A DNA stretch of 64,000 nucleotides from Brevibacillus sp. DP1.3A (GTDB lineage: Bacteria; Bacillota; Bacilli; Brevibacillales; Brevibacillaceae), in NCBI RefSeq assembly GCF_013284245.2, contig NZ_CP085876.1, forward strand, positions 4,676,001 to 4,740,000, written 5' to 3'. This document shows positions 45,990 through 55,420 of this stretch, piece by piece. The translations under genes and the position numbers were made by a program. The first letter of the stretch is position 1. Every line of letters starts with the position of its first letter. A model generated the notes under the pieces. The model did not search any database. It had not been told where the DNA came from and worked only from the letters and a program-made list of their open reading frames with translations.

Positions 45990-46767
45990 ACGGTATCACT
46001 TCCAAGGGATTAACAAATTGCTCATTCACTTTCGCCCCTACATACAAATGACGTGATGTCTGGTCCATTACCCGTGCGGTTCCAATGACTTGACCAGGTG
46101 TCAAGACCTCATCCTTCGTCACCCCTATACTATCGAGATTGCCCAACCATATCTCCCGCCCTTTGGTTAGACGAACAATCACTGTGGTCCCAAAATCAGG
46201 CTTTTCACCGACAAACGCGACCCAGCCAGCTTCTCCGATCGTAATTTGATCGTTCATTCCCGTATTCAGGATCACATTTGCACTCTCTTGATCATAGGAT
46301 TTTACGACTTTCCAGCTACTCGGGAGCTTCCACACAGCACCTGCGTTCTTTGTTGTGCTCGTTGCTGGCACGGCAGGGGGATTAGTAGGTATCGAGGGAA
46401 GCATTGTCGGAATCGGACCAAATCTTGCTTCATACCAGTCCGCTACCCCTGAAAAATTAAAGTCCCGTGTCATGACTTCCCTCGCGGAGCTTTTCCAAGA
46501 GGCTGGGATCAGCGTAGTTTGAAACAAAACATAAGCAGCACCAATCAATAAGACAGATGCTAAAATTTGCACGCCCCACTTTTCATGGGACGGTGGCTGG
46601 TCCATCACATCATTCTCGCGCGGCGAGTAACTGAATGGGTTCGGAGTTTCTTCGATGGGATCTTTCCAATCATCGACGTAGGGAGTATAGCTGTCTCGTG
46701 ATTGTGTTCGGATTCGTTCCAAACGCTCCCTCCGTCTTTCTTTTACACGATCTACTCTTTCAAACAT
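45982..46767 (-). CDS. spoIVFA: Stage IV sporulation protein FA
   Basis: The 261-residue protein has a charged N-terminus (ERVDRVKERRRERLERI), a single membrane helix around residues 85-105 and a C-terminal degenerate M23/LytM domain (NDQITIGEAGWVAFVGEK, LTPGQVIGTARV). Metal-binding histidines are missing, as in other SpoIVFA proteins. It anchors and inhibits SpoIVFB until cut by SpoIVB. ATG 46767 has GGAGGG upstream. Confidence 0.88.
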   Translation of the reverse strand: MFERVDRVKERRRERLERIRTQSRDSYTPYVDDWKDPIEETPNPFSYSPRENDVMDQPPSHEKWGVQILASVLLIGAAYVLFQTTLIPASWKSSAREVMTRDFNFSGVADWYEARFGPIPTMLPSIPTNPPAVPATSTTKNAGAVWKLPSSWKVVKSYDQESANVILNTGMNDQITIGEAGWVAFVGEKPDFGTTVIVRLTKGREIWLGNLDSIGVTKDEVLTPGQVIGTARVMDQTSRHLYVGAKVNEQFVNPLEVIPFE

Positions 46768-46875
46768 GTCCATCCCTCCGCAGGCCAAGCCTTTAGTATC
46801 ATCCTATGACTTGTCTACCTGCTTTATGACGACCGCTGTCCCTCTCCAACTACCCAGCTTATCGGTTGGAAACAC

Positions 46876-46912
46876 GCAAAAAAGACAGTCTCCCCATTGA
46901 GAGACTGCCTTT
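46876..46912 (-). terminator. Terminator of the cold-shock gene
   Basis: CAGTCTC and GAGACTG pair over 7 bp, extended by flanking A-T pairs, and are followed on the minus strand by TTTTTT. Confidence 0.85.
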
Positions 46913-46925
46913 GAATCTGTCAATT

Positions 46926-47126
46926 TTACAGTTTAGATACGCTAGCAGCTTGTGGTCCACGGCTACCTTGAACGATTTCGAACTCAACCTTTTGACCTTC
47001 GTCAAGAGATTTGAAACCTTCTGACTGGATTGCGCTGTAGTGTACGAATACGTCGTCGCCACCCTCAACTTGGATGAAGCCGTATCCTTTTTCTGCGTTA
47101 AACCATTTTACGATACCTTGTTGCAT
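46926..47126 (-). CDS. Cold-shock protein (CspA/CspB family)
   Basis: The 66-residue single-domain protein has both RNP motifs (KGYGFIQV and DVFVHYSAI). It binds single-stranded RNA/DNA as a chaperone. A long leader is typical. GGGAGG precedes the ATG. Confidence 0.95.
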   Translation of the reverse strand: MQQGIVKWFNAEKGYGFIQVEGGDDVFVHYSAIQSEGFKSLDEGQKVEFEIVQGSRGPQAASVSKL

Positions 47127-47327
47127 GAAACAAAACCTCCCTGAACATTACGCCCCACGAGGCGAAAGAGTGTAGCGTTAACCTCTTTTTTACAGATAAG
47201 CCTTTTGCGTCAAGGAAAAAAAGTCATAAGAATTGCGATTGACAATTGGTGACGTCACTCACAATACGTACGACTCCATACCAATCAATCAAACACTATA
47301 ACTTGTAAAAATGGTTAACTTAGGATG
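47127..47327 (-). promoter_or_regulatory. Long 5' leader of the cold-shock gene
   Basis: From the promoter at 47356-47328 to the start codon lie about 200 bases without a gene. Cold-shock genes often carry long leaders that refold at low temperature. I see AT-rich segments but no named motif. The rest of the 311-base gap holds the promoter and the rodA terminator. Confidence 0.5.
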
Positions 47328-47356
47328 ATTTTAGCATAAGTATTTGCATTTGTCAC
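47328..47356 (-). promoter_or_regulatory. Promoter of the cold-shock gene
   Basis: On the minus strand GTGACA (47356-47351), a 17-base spacer and TAAAAT (47333-47328). A second candidate, TTGACG near 47218, lacks a good -10. Confidence 0.6.
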
Positions 47357-47371
47357 GCATTTCGTAAATGT

Positions 47372-47428
47372 TAAAAAAGTCTTCTATTCATCACCGAGAC
47401 AGCGGCGAGAACCAGAAGACTTTTTGAA
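47372..47428. terminator. Terminator of rodA, also readable on the plus strand
   Basis: AAAAAGTCTTCT and AGAAGACTTTTT form a perfect 12-bp stem around a 28-base loop. Confidence 0.8.
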
Positions 47429-47437
47429 AAACCTCAT

Positions 47438-48568
47438 TTAGTCAAAACGCAACTTGTCCTTACGCATCCCAATATTGAGCACCACACCAACGATCAGAAA
47501 GTTGGTTAGGAGCGAACTCCCTCCGTAGCTAATGAACGGAAGTGGAATACCCGTAATCGGCATCAACTGAATCGTCATCCCAATGTTCTCGAAGATCTGG
47601 AAGGTAAGCATCCCTACGACACCCGCGACAACATAGGAGCCGAACGGATCTTTAGCCTCCATCGCAATGCGGATCATTCGGTAAATCAAGACGAAAAACA
47701 GAATCATCAGCAAGCCCGCTCCGACAAAGCCCAGCTTCTCAGCAATGACGGTAAAGATAAAATCACTTTCTCCTACCGGTACCCATCCAAAGCTCGCTTG
47801 CGTCGGCGTATCAATCCCTTTTCCAAACAATTGCCCTGAGCCGATGGCAATCAATGCTTGCTTGAGTTGGAACCCTCGTCCCATCGGTTCAAGATCTGGG
47901 TCCATCCAAAAGAGGATTCGATCCCACTGATACGGCTTGATAATCTTGAAAAAGATATCCTGCTTGTATTCATGCAGCAGCGTCATGGCGGCAAAGAAGC
48001 TGCCGACCAATCCTCCCATGTACAACACATGCTTCATCCGTATGCCACCCACGATTAGCATTGTGGCAAGCATCCCCGTAAAAACCATGGCCGTACCCAA
48101 ATCGGGCTGAATCAAAATCAAAAGCAATGGTACACCAACCAAGGCCATGACGGGAATCAGCTTATAAAAATAGTAAAACCGATCCGCATCGCTTGCCCTC
48201 TTGGACAAGAAGCGGGCCACCGTTATGATCGTGAACAGCTTCATCGGTTCAGAAGGCTGAACCAAGACAGGACCAAGGTCATACCAGCTCGTCGTATTGT
48301 TAATCGGCTTCGTTTGAAATACCCCGATCAAAAGAATCAGACCGAGTGCATATAAGACATAGGCCATGTTGTGGAATAGGCGATAGTCAAATAACAATGT
48401 CACACCTAGCACAATAAAGCCGATGACATACCAAAGGACCTGCTGATGCGCCTTATCTACACCTGCCGCAGAGCCGGAAATCCCGAGATAGCTAAAGATA
48501 CCCAGCCCTGCCAAAATCAAAATGATGGTCCAGTCAATTGTTTTTAAATGACGTTTTTCCAGGTCCAT
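47438..48568 (-). CDS. rodA: RodA-type SEDS peptidoglycan glycosyltransferase
   Basis: The 376-residue protein has ten hydrophobic helices and SEDS signatures (LIQPDLGTAMVF, VPVGESDFIFTVIAEKLGF, ISYGGSSLL). Together with PBP2 and MreBCD, encoded just upstream, it would build the lateral wall. It is read after minD with a hairpin between. AGGAGG precedes the ATG. Confidence 0.92.
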   Translation of the reverse strand: MDLEKRHLKTIDWTIILILAGLGIFSYLGISGSAAGVDKAHQQVLWYVIGFIVLGVTLLFDYRLFHNMAYVLYALGLILLIGVFQTKPINNTTSWYDLGPVLVQPSEPMKLFTIITVARFLSKRASDADRFYYFYKLIPVMALVGVPLLLILIQPDLGTAMVFTGMLATMLIVGGIRMKHVLYMGGLVGSFFAAMTLLHEYKQDIFFKIIKPYQWDRILFWMDPDLEPMGRGFQLKQALIAIGSGQLFGKGIDTPTQASFGWVPVGESDFIFTVIAEKLGFVGAGLLMILFFVLIYRMIRIAMEAKDPFGSYVVAGVVGMLTFQIFENIGMTIQLMPITGIPLPFISYGGSSLLTNFLIVGVVLNIGMRKDKLRFD

Positions 48569-48587
48569 CCGTTTCCTCCTAGAAAAC

Positions 48588-48620
48588 GTGACTCCCCTCT
48601 ATAGAAAGAAGGGAGCCAAG
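48588..48620 (-). terminator. Hairpin between minD and rodA, possible attenuating terminator
   Basis: An 11-bp stem with two G-U pairs (GGCTCCCTTCT with AGAGGGGAGTC) lies between the genes. Only a short T-run follows, so read-through into rodA is plausible. Confidence 0.45.
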
Positions 48621-48626
48621 TATTAC

Positions 48627-49421
48627 CTATTTTAATCCAAAGAATTTACGCATTTTATGGAGCACGCCCGCTTTTTCTTCCAATGGTTGTAATGGAACAG
48701 CTTCACCCAAAAGGCGACGAGCCACGTTCCGATACGCGATGGAAGCACGCGATTCGTGATTCATCACAGCCGGCTCACCTTGGTTCGCGGATTTAATGAT
48801 ATGATCATCATCCGGTACTACACCAATTAAGTCAATGGCTAACAAATCCAAAATGTCTTCTACATCCAGCATGTCGCCATTTTTCACCATATGGGAGCGA
48901 ACGCGATTGATGACCAGCTTAGGCATTCCGATTTTTTCTCGCTCTAATAAGCCAATAATCCTATCAGCATCACGCACAGCAGCCTTTTCAGGTGTAGTCA
49001 CGACGATTGCTTGATCAGCCCCTGCCACTGCATTGCGGAAGCCTTGCTCAATACCCGCAGGGCAATCGATGATGACATAATCATATTCCCGCTTCAGTTG
49101 CGTAATGATTTCCTCCATCTGCTCAGGAGTTACTGCTGATTTGTCCTTGGTCTGAGCAGCCGGGAGCAATGCCAGATTGTCAAACCGCTTGTCTTTGATC
49201 AGAGCTTGCGGCAGTCGGCATGCGCCTTCTGCAACGTCTACCAGATCATAAATAATTCGGTTCTCAAGTCCCATGACTACATCCAGATTGCGCAAGCCAA
49301 TATCGGTATCTACCATGACCACTTTTTGTCCCAACAATGCGAGCGCCGTTCCCAAATTGGCGGAAGTGGTCGTCTTACCCACGCCGCCTTTACCGGAAGT
49401 TACGACAATTCCAATCCCCAC
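48627..49421 (-). CDS. minD: Septum site-determining ATPase MinD
   Basis: The 264-residue ParA-type ATPase has the deviant Walker A GKGGVGKTT, switch regions DTDIGLRNLD and IIDCPAGIEQGF, and a C-terminal amphipathic membrane helix (LHKMRKFFGL). It recruits MinC to block polar septa. GTG 49421 has GGAGG upstream and follows minC by 20 bases. Confidence 0.97.
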   Translation of the reverse strand: MGIGIVVTSGKGGVGKTTTSANLGTALALLGQKVVMVDTDIGLRNLDVVMGLENRIIYDLVDVAEGACRLPQALIKDKRFDNLALLPAAQTKDKSAVTPEQMEEIITQLKREYDYVIIDCPAGIEQGFRNAVAGADQAIVVTTPEKAAVRDADRIIGLLEREKIGMPKLVINRVRSHMVKNGDMLDVEDILDLLAIDLIGVVPDDDHIIKSANQGEPAVMNHESRASIAYRNVARRLLGEAVPLQPLEEKAGVLHKMRKFFGLK

Positions 49422-49441
49422 GTCCGTTCCTCCTCTTTCCC

Positions 49442-50119
49442 TCAACCCTCACGCTTTTTCTCACCCAAATCAGGGCGGATTCGCGACAAGTAGTTCATTT
49501 TCGCTACCAGCATGATCTCATTTTCCAGATAGGCAAATTCTGTGCCTCCGGAATTATTCGTCCATTCCTCACCCGGCTTGCTGATCACATCTGCAATCCG
49601 CAACTGGGTTGGACTCATGACTGCAGCCGCAATAATTACCTGTGAGTCACCGGAAATACCTGCGTGCGCGTACCCTCTGAGATGACCTAGCACGTAGATG
49701 CTTCCTGTACTGCGAACCGTCCCCCCGGGATTGACATCTCCCAATAAGAGCAAATCACCGTCAAACTCCAGTACTTGCCCAGAGCGTACCGTATTTACCT
49801 GTATGGAAAAATGGGTTTTCAGGCGTTCAGCCATAGCTTCTTCCCGCGTGATCAAATCAGATTCGATTGTATGGATCACCAGGTTGCCCTTAGTTCGAAT
49901 AATTTGAGTCAACTGCTCTTGTTGCTCGGGTGAGCAGTATCGTTTTCCCAATTTTATAGATACCCGAATGAGTGGCCCCGACAAAATCTGTTGGTGGCTA
50001 TGCTCTATTTTTTCACGCATATCGGCCAGCAGTTCGTCGAAGGAACAAGTATCATCCATAAAGAAGACGAGACCCTCTTTAGTCCCTTTGATCGTGACCT
50101 TGCTTTTCACAGTCGTCAC
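49442..50119 (-). CDS. minC: Septum site-determining protein MinC
   Basis: The 225-residue protein has an N-terminal domain (VTIKGTKEGLVFFMDD) and a C-terminal beta-helix domain with GDLLLLGDVNPGGTV and GLRGYAHAG-like turns that binds MinD and blocks FtsZ. GTG 50119 is preferred because GAGGTG lies six bases upstream; the frame also allows an ATG at 50143 without such a site. Confidence 0.95.
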   Translation of the reverse strand: MTTVKSKVTIKGTKEGLVFFMDDTCSFDELLADMREKIEHSHQQILSGPLIRVSIKLGKRYCSPEQQEQLTQIIRTKGNLVIHTIESDLITREEAMAERLKTHFSIQVNTVRSGQVLEFDGDLLLLGDVNPGGTVRSTGSIYVLGHLRGYAHAGISGDSQVIIAAAVMSPTQLRIADVISKPGEEWTNNSGGTEFAYLENEIMLVAKMNYLSRIRPDLGEKKREG

Positions 50120-50268
50120 CGGTTTCACCTCGACCGATACCATTCGCCATACAGAAAGATTTTTCCTGCTCTGCGTGAAAAAATTGCCGAATTGGGTCAG
50201 ATTGTGGCATTACAAGAGCTTGACTCCATTATTCTCTTGGGCTTGATTGCCCTGGACAACCATTGCGG

Positions 50269-52701
50269 TTACTTCGCGGACGGTGGATTTGGCTTCGGAA
50301 CCCCACCAGTAAGGACACCTGGATTCAGTTCATTGTAAGCTTCGAGCAATCGACGCGAGATCGGACCAGTCGCATCAGAACTGGACGTACCGTCTCTCAA
50401 ACTGTTCGGCGCAATGACGACGAAAACCAGTTGAGGATTTTCATAAGGCGCAAAGCCGACAACCAGTGCATTTTCCGCTGGCTGCGACGTTTGTGCCGTA
50501 CCAGACTTGGCTGCAACAGTGAAAGGCAACCCATTGAATCGTTGAACGGTACCACCTGGCTGAGTAACCAACCGCATCCCTTCTCTTACCACCTGTATAT
50601 GCTTCGGATCGATATCAACCCGGTTTAGCACTTGTGGTTCAATAACCGAGAGCGTTTGTCCTGGTTTCTTCGGATCGGTTGTTCCTTTACGAATTTCTTT
50701 TACAAGATGTGGGCGTACCCGATATCCTCCATTAGCAATGGTCGATACGTATTGCCCCAGCTGCATCGGCGTGAACAGATCGTATTGACCAATCATCACG
50801 TCCGCCAAGTTTCCGTAGTAAAGGTTCTGGTTTTCCCAACCGGTATGTTCATTCGGCAGATCCACACCTGTTTTCACACCGAGACCAAACTGGGAATTGT
50901 AGTAATCATAGACAGAGAACTGCTTCTCCCAGCCTTCTTTCCCTTTTCTTGCTAATCGAATCGCCATTTCGTACATATACGTATTGTTCGACACCTGCAA
51001 GGCACGACGAGCGTTAACAGGTCCATGACCACTTGCCTTCCAGTTGCGTTTATACGTGTTACCAACATTCAAGCCGCCTCGGTCATAGATGACTTCGTTC
51101 GGTGTAGTCAGACCCTCCTGAAGCGCAATCATGACAGACAGTGGCTTGTAGGTAGAAGCAGGTGGATATGGCGTATAAATGAATCGGTTTGATTCGTTCG
51201 GCAAAATAAGCGAGGCGTAATTCTCGTTGAATTTCTTGCGGTCGTAATACAGATTCAAATTGTAATCTGGATAACTCGCCATCGCCAATATTTCGCCCGT
51301 ATTCGGATTCATCACCAATACGTGTGCGTCCTTAAATTCTTTTGGCGTAGTCGGGCGCTTCTTGAATGATTCAAATTCTTCTTTCAAGATGGCCTCTACC
51401 TTGCTTTGATAACGCCAGTCCATAGACAAAACGAGATCGTTTCCTGGCTCAGGGGCTTGGCGCATCTTCTTCTCTACCGTCTCCGAATTTTTGTTCACGT
51501 GCACTTCCATAATCCCGTTTTTACCGCGCAAATAACGTTCATAGGAGCTCTCCAAACCGGTTACACCGACACGGTCGATAGCGTTGTAGCCTTGTGCCTG
51601 ATATTCTTTCAAGCTCTCAGGACGAATCGCATTGATGTACCCGAGAAAGTGCGTACCAAATGCCGAACCATCCGGATCTTCGAAAATTTGGCGAACAGGC
51701 TCCAGCTCCACACTAATTCCCGGCAGTTCGGTGCGTCGTTCTTCGATTTGGAACATTTCCTGCTCCGTGATGTTGACCTTGACACGTCTAGGGATGTAGC
51801 TGGCCATCTGCGGTGAACGCATCTCCTGCAGCAAAGAAAGCTTGTGCCATTGAAATTGGCGTTGCTGCTCTGTCAACGGTAGTTTGATATCCATGTCGAA
51901 CAACGAGGCATAGCGCAGCAAATCCATGTCGGACTTTTCTGCTAAGCCTTCGGGAGTTGGCAAAACTCCGATCTGATCCTTCACTTTTTTGGCGAGGTCA
52001 TTACGATCTTCCTTGTCCAATTTGAGAGTGAGGGTCATATTGGCGTTTATCGCCATTTTTAACAGTTCGAAATCCGTAGTGTTCGCTTCCGTAATAGCGG
52101 GTGTACCCGGCTTGGCAGCATTCAGTTTCTTAATAAGGTCTGCTCTCTCCTTGTCATCAAAAGGAGAACGAATGCGCATCCCGAGATACACAGCAGTTTT
52201 TACCAGCTCAAAGTCCGACATTTGATCGACGGTCTCTACTTTCGGAACGGCTTTTAACTTCGCCGCAACCTTTGCCTTGAGATCGTTTGTTTCTTGCGCA
52301 TTGAAAGCAACAGGCAAAGTTGATCTCAGTTCAATCGTCTTCTTTAACAGTTCCTTATCCGTACCGATTTTGCCGCCATCGGGAATGAGGATTTTTGCCA
52401 GACGATCCGCGACTTTCTCTTCATCAATGTCCTGTCCTTGTTCTTCAACGTATTGAACGGTGTACACTGGCTTATTCGAAACGAGTACCTCGCCATTTTT
52501 ATCCAAGATACGACCACGAGGAGCGGAAATCGGCAGTTCACGAATACTGAACTTTTCCAATTCATGCTTGTACTGTTCGCCTTCCACCAGCTGCACAAAG
52601 GCTAGCCGTAAAATAATGGCGGCGAAGAACAAAAATACAATCACAAACAATAGATTGAGCCGAATAGGTATATCTGATTTCGGTTCTTTGACTTCTTCCA
52701 C
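50269..52701 (-). CDS. Class B penicillin-binding protein 2 (elongasome transpeptidase)
   Basis: The 810-residue protein has one N-terminal membrane helix, a pedestal domain, and a transpeptidase domain with SxxK (PASTYKPLS), SxN (VSNNTYMYE) and KTG-type KSGTAQTS. It is the MrdA/PbpA-type partner of RodA. It is about 90 residues longer than B. subtilis PbpA; the excess lies near residues 120-290 as three helical repeats of about 45 residues. GTG start with GGAGAGGAG upstream; downstream of mreD. Confidence 0.95.
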   Translation of the reverse strand: MEEVKEPKSDIPIRLNLLFVIVFLFFAAIILRLAFVQLVEGEQYKHELEKFSIRELPISAPRGRILDKNGEVLVSNKPVYTVQYVEEQGQDIDEEKVADRLAKILIPDGGKIGTDKELLKKTIELRSTLPVAFNAQETNDLKAKVAAKLKAVPKVETVDQMSDFELVKTAVYLGMRIRSPFDDKERADLIKKLNAAKPGTPAITEANTTDFELLKMAINANMTLTLKLDKEDRNDLAKKVKDQIGVLPTPEGLAEKSDMDLLRYASLFDMDIKLPLTEQQRQFQWHKLSLLQEMRSPQMASYIPRRVKVNITEQEMFQIEERRTELPGISVELEPVRQIFEDPDGSAFGTHFLGYINAIRPESLKEYQAQGYNAIDRVGVTGLESSYERYLRGKNGIMEVHVNKNSETVEKKMRQAPEPGNDLVLSMDWRYQSKVEAILKEEFESFKKRPTTPKEFKDAHVLVMNPNTGEILAMASYPDYNLNLYYDRKKFNENYASLILPNESNRFIYTPYPPASTYKPLSVMIALQEGLTTPNEVIYDRGGLNVGNTYKRNWKASGHGPVNARRALQVSNNTYMYEMAIRLARKGKEGWEKQFSVYDYYNSQFGLGVKTGVDLPNEHTGWENQNLYYGNLADVMIGQYDLFTPMQLGQYVSTIANGGYRVRPHLVKEIRKGTTDPKKPGQTLSVIEPQVLNRVDIDPKHIQVVREGMRLVTQPGGTVQRFNGLPFTVAAKSGTAQTSQPAENALVVGFAPYENPQLVFVVIAPNSLRDGTSSSDATGPISRRLLEAYNELNPGVLTGGVPKPNPPSAK

Positions 52702-52722
52702 GAACTCTCCTCTCCTTTGCCC

Positions 52723-53247
52723 TTACTGCATGTGCATTTCCTTTTTCGCCAGAATCTTGTTGCATACATTCTTGATCGGAAAGTATACCAGTAAGCCAAA
52801 AGCGAGATTAAACAGCACACTAGGCAAAATTTGATGTGTCAAAATCCATTGAACATCGAAGGGGGCAGCGGAAAACAAGCGGAACAAGGAATACAAAAGC
52901 CACTCATGTCCGAACAAAATCAGGAAGCTGGTAATAAAAACCATCCCGAATCCTCTCTGGAACAAAAGAACGATCATCCCTGCAAAGTAGCTGGCCACCA
53001 TCATGGACATGGTATAGATTCCAATTAGTTGCCCAAACAGGACATCTTGTAAAAATCCGAACGCGATCCCGTAATACAAGCCCTCACGCCTGCCGAGATA
53101 CATCGAAATAAAAACGCAGCAGACAAGCGCAAACCGGGGGACTATCATCCAAGACAGACCCCCAGCGCCAGGTGAAAATACTTGCATCACAGTTCCTTCC
53201 AAAACAAACATGACCACGACGCCCAACGTCAATAAAAATCGAGCCAT
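52723..53247 (-). CDS. mreD: Rod shape-determining protein MreD
   Basis: The 174-residue protein has five or six membrane helices with the family pattern YLGRREGLYYGIAFGFLQDVLFG. It is part of the elongasome. Its ATG overlaps the mreC stop (TAATG). Confidence 0.92.
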   Translation of the reverse strand: MARFLLTLGVVVMFVLEGTVMQVFSPGAGGLSWMIVPRFALVCCVFISMYLGRREGLYYGIAFGFLQDVLFGQLIGIYTMSMMVASYFAGMIVLLFQRGFGMVFITSFLILFGHEWLLYSLFRLFSAAPFDVQWILTHQILPSVLFNLAFGLLVYFPIKNVCNKILAKKEMHMQ

Positions 53248-54206
53248 TACTGACCACCCCCGCTAGCAGGTGGAGCCGGGGGCACAGTTGTCTGTGTTTG
53301 TGTCTGGCCAGCTGGCTGTTGCGGGATCAATTCACCATTGGGAGCGATTGTAAAATCTCGTTCCACAACCATGACTTCATTCAATTGTGAAAAATCAGCG
53401 CTTGGCTGGATGTAGGCCGTTTGAGTCAAGCCGTAATCATCTGGTTCTACGCGAACAATATAGCCGATCGGCAAATTAGGAGGTACAACTCCTCCCAAAC
53501 CTGAAGAAATAACTTGCTGATCTTTTTTAATGGCCTGTCCCCAAGGGATTTTACGCATGACGAGCAATCTCTTTTGCGGGTCGTATTCTTCGATGACACC
53601 ACTAATCTGACGGTATACAGGCTTGCCTTCGACCAGTTCCTGCGTCAAAATACCCGCAGAAATATGGTCCCGCCGTTCATAGCTTGTCAACAATTCAACT
53701 GTAGATGAAAAGTTGGCAACACTCTGTACGCGCCCAATCATTCCTTTGGCAGTGATGACCGCCATATCCTTTTTGATGCCACTTTTCAAACCTTGATCGA
53801 TGGTAACAACGTTGTTCCATGTATCAGGGTTTCTCGCTACGACTTCCGCAAAGTGAAGCCTGTAAGATTTGAGTGAATCTTTTGCTCCCACCATTTCTCG
53901 AAGGCGCTCATTATCTGCCTTGAGTGTGTGCAATTCGGCACTGAGACGAGCATATTGATCCAAACTTGCCTTGAGTGCCTTGTTTTCTTCATATACGCCG
54001 TACGCTTCTTCAATTTCCTGAAAAAAGCCAGAAACAGCCTGGGCAGGGCGATAGAAAAAGCCCTGCACCACGCTGAAGGTATCTTTGAAGAACATTTCTG
54101 GCCAGGTCAGGCTAACCCGTTCACGAGAAGTGAAGCCCACGACGGAGATAAGCAGGACCAAGCCTACAAGTACAATGATAAGCCGCTTATTCCCGAAAAA
54201 CGACAT
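53247..54206 (-). CDS. mreC: Rod shape-determining protein MreC
   Basis: The 319-residue protein has one N-terminal membrane helix, a coiled coil around residues 65-105 (ENKALKASLDQYARLSAELH) and a beta-domain with VITAKGMIGRVQSV and VVPPNLPIGYIVRV. It ends in a Gln/Thr/Pro tail. It activates PBP2. GGAGGG precedes the ATG, 14 bases after mreB. Confidence 0.95.
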   Translation of the reverse strand: MSFFGNKRLIIVLVGLVLLISVVGFTSRERVSLTWPEMFFKDTFSVVQGFFYRPAQAVSGFFQEIEEAYGVYEENKALKASLDQYARLSAELHTLKADNERLREMVGAKDSLKSYRLHFAEVVARNPDTWNNVVTIDQGLKSGIKKDMAVITAKGMIGRVQSVANFSSTVELLTSYERRDHISAGILTQELVEGKPVYRQISGVIEEYDPQKRLLVMRKIPWGQAIKKDQQVISSGLGGVVPPNLPIGYIVRVEPDDYGLTQTAYIQPSADFSQLNEVMVVERDFTIAPNGELIPQQPAGQTQTQTTVPPAPPASGGGQ

Positions 54207-54220
54207 GCCCTACCCTCCGT

Positions 54221-55264
54221 TTATTTACCCCGTTTTAGTCGGGAAGAGGTGATGCCTTGCTTGGATTTGAACAGGTGAATGTTCTCCAATGCACGACCTG
54301 TTCCAATCGCTACGCAGTCCAGTGCGTTTTCCGCGACATGCACGGGCATACCCGTTTCCTTACTTAACAGGCGATCCATGTTGCGCAAGAGCGCACCGCC
54401 ACCTGTGAGTACAATCCCACGATCCATGATGTCCGCCGCGAGCTCAGGCGGGCTTTTTTCGAGTGTTACCTTCACCGATTCCACGATAGCAGAAATGGTT
54501 TCAGCCAATGCTTCTGCAATCTCTGTGCTGCTTACCGAGAGCGTTTTTGGCAATCCGGTTACAAGGTCACGACCGCGAATGTCAACGTTTTCGACCTCAT
54601 CAGGAGCAATCGCAGAGCCGATCTCCAACTTCAATGTTTCTGATGTCCGTTCCCCGATCATCAAGTTGTAACGGCGCTTGATGTACTGAATGATCGCCTC
54701 GTCCATCTCATCCCCAGCCACACGAATGGAGCGGGATGTAACAATCCCCCCGAGAGAAATGATAGCGACCTCTGTCGTACCACCGCCAATGTCAACGACC
54801 ATACTTCCAGTCGGTTCCCACACTGGCAGGTCTGCACCGATCGCTGCTGCAAACGGCTCTTCAATCGTATATGCTTCCTTCGCGCCAGCCTGCTTCGTAG
54901 CGTCCTCGACTGCACGCTTTTCCACCGCAGTAATTCCCGAAGGTACACAGACCATTACGTTTGGACGACGCGTAAACAGACCTTGATTTTTTTGTGCTTG
55001 ATTGATGAAATAGCGCATCATTGTCGCAGTTGTATCAAAGTCAGCGATAACCCCGTCTTTCATTGGACGAACCGCTACGATATTACCTGGCGTACGACCG
55101 ATCATACTTTTCGCTGCATTCCCTACTGCTTCAATGGAATTGTTATTCGTACGAATCGCTACAACAGAAGGTTCACGCACCACAATTCCTTTACCCTTCA
55201 CAAAAACAAGTGTATTGGCAGTGCCGAGGTCAATCCCCAAGTCACGTGTAAATCCACCAAACAT
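54221..55264 (-). CDS. mreB: Rod shape-determining actin MreB
   Basis: The 347-residue actin homologue has phosphate-1 [18 protein letters not shown], phosphate-2 [15 protein letters not shown], adenosine VLTGGGALL and membrane-binding N-terminal [11 protein letters not shown] 55264 is used because GGAAGGAG lies directly upstream and the family starts there; the frame extends 12 codons more. It heads mreB-mreC-mreD-pbp2 and has a leader sharing a 56-nt element with relA. Confidence 0.97.
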   Translation of the reverse strand: MFGGFTRDLGIDLGTANTLVFVKGKGIVVREPSVVAIRTNNNSIEAVGNAAKSMIGRTPGNIVAVRPMKDGVIADFDTTATMMRYFINQAQKNQGLFTRRPNVMVCVPSGITAVEKRAVEDATKQAGAKEAYTIEEPFAAAIGADLPVWEPTGSMVVDIGGGTTEVAIISLGGIVTSRSIRVAGDEMDEAIIQYIKRRYNLMIGERTSETLKLEIGSAIAPDEVENVDIRGRDLVTGLPKTLSVSSTEIAEALAETISAIVESVKVTLEKSPPELAADIMDRGIVLTGGGALLRNMDRLLSKETGMPVHVAENALDCVAIGTGRALENIHLFKSKQGITSSRLKRGK

Positions 55265-55307
55265 AAAAAAACTCCTTCCAAATATTAATCCAAATGACAA
55301 GCATAAG

Positions 55308-55363
55308 AGAACCTCTATCGAGGCCTCCCCTAGATAGAGCGACCGCGTTTTTGTGGAAGGTTT
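55308..55363 (-). promoter_or_regulatory. Leader element of mreB, shared with the relA leader
   Basis: Minus-strand blocks TTCC, GCGGTCGCTC, AGGCCTCGA and GAGGTT match 7957-8012 in order and at equal spacing. CCTC-GATA-GAGG forms a hairpin where the relA copy has CCTC-GAAC-GAGG, so the stem is kept and the loop differs. It ends 43 bases before the mreB start. Confidence 0.6.
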
Positions 55364-55420
55364 TCATGCGCACAAGAATTCATAGACGTATCGATGATAA
55401 ATCTTGCACGTAAAAACATG

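Noticed and set aside
50144..50268. Protein-like plus-strand reading (REKIAELGQIVALQELDSII) between pbp2 and minC
   Set aside because: The stretch is short, its frame continues antisense through minC, and no start site is visible. It could be a chance frame or a remnant, but nothing supports a gene.
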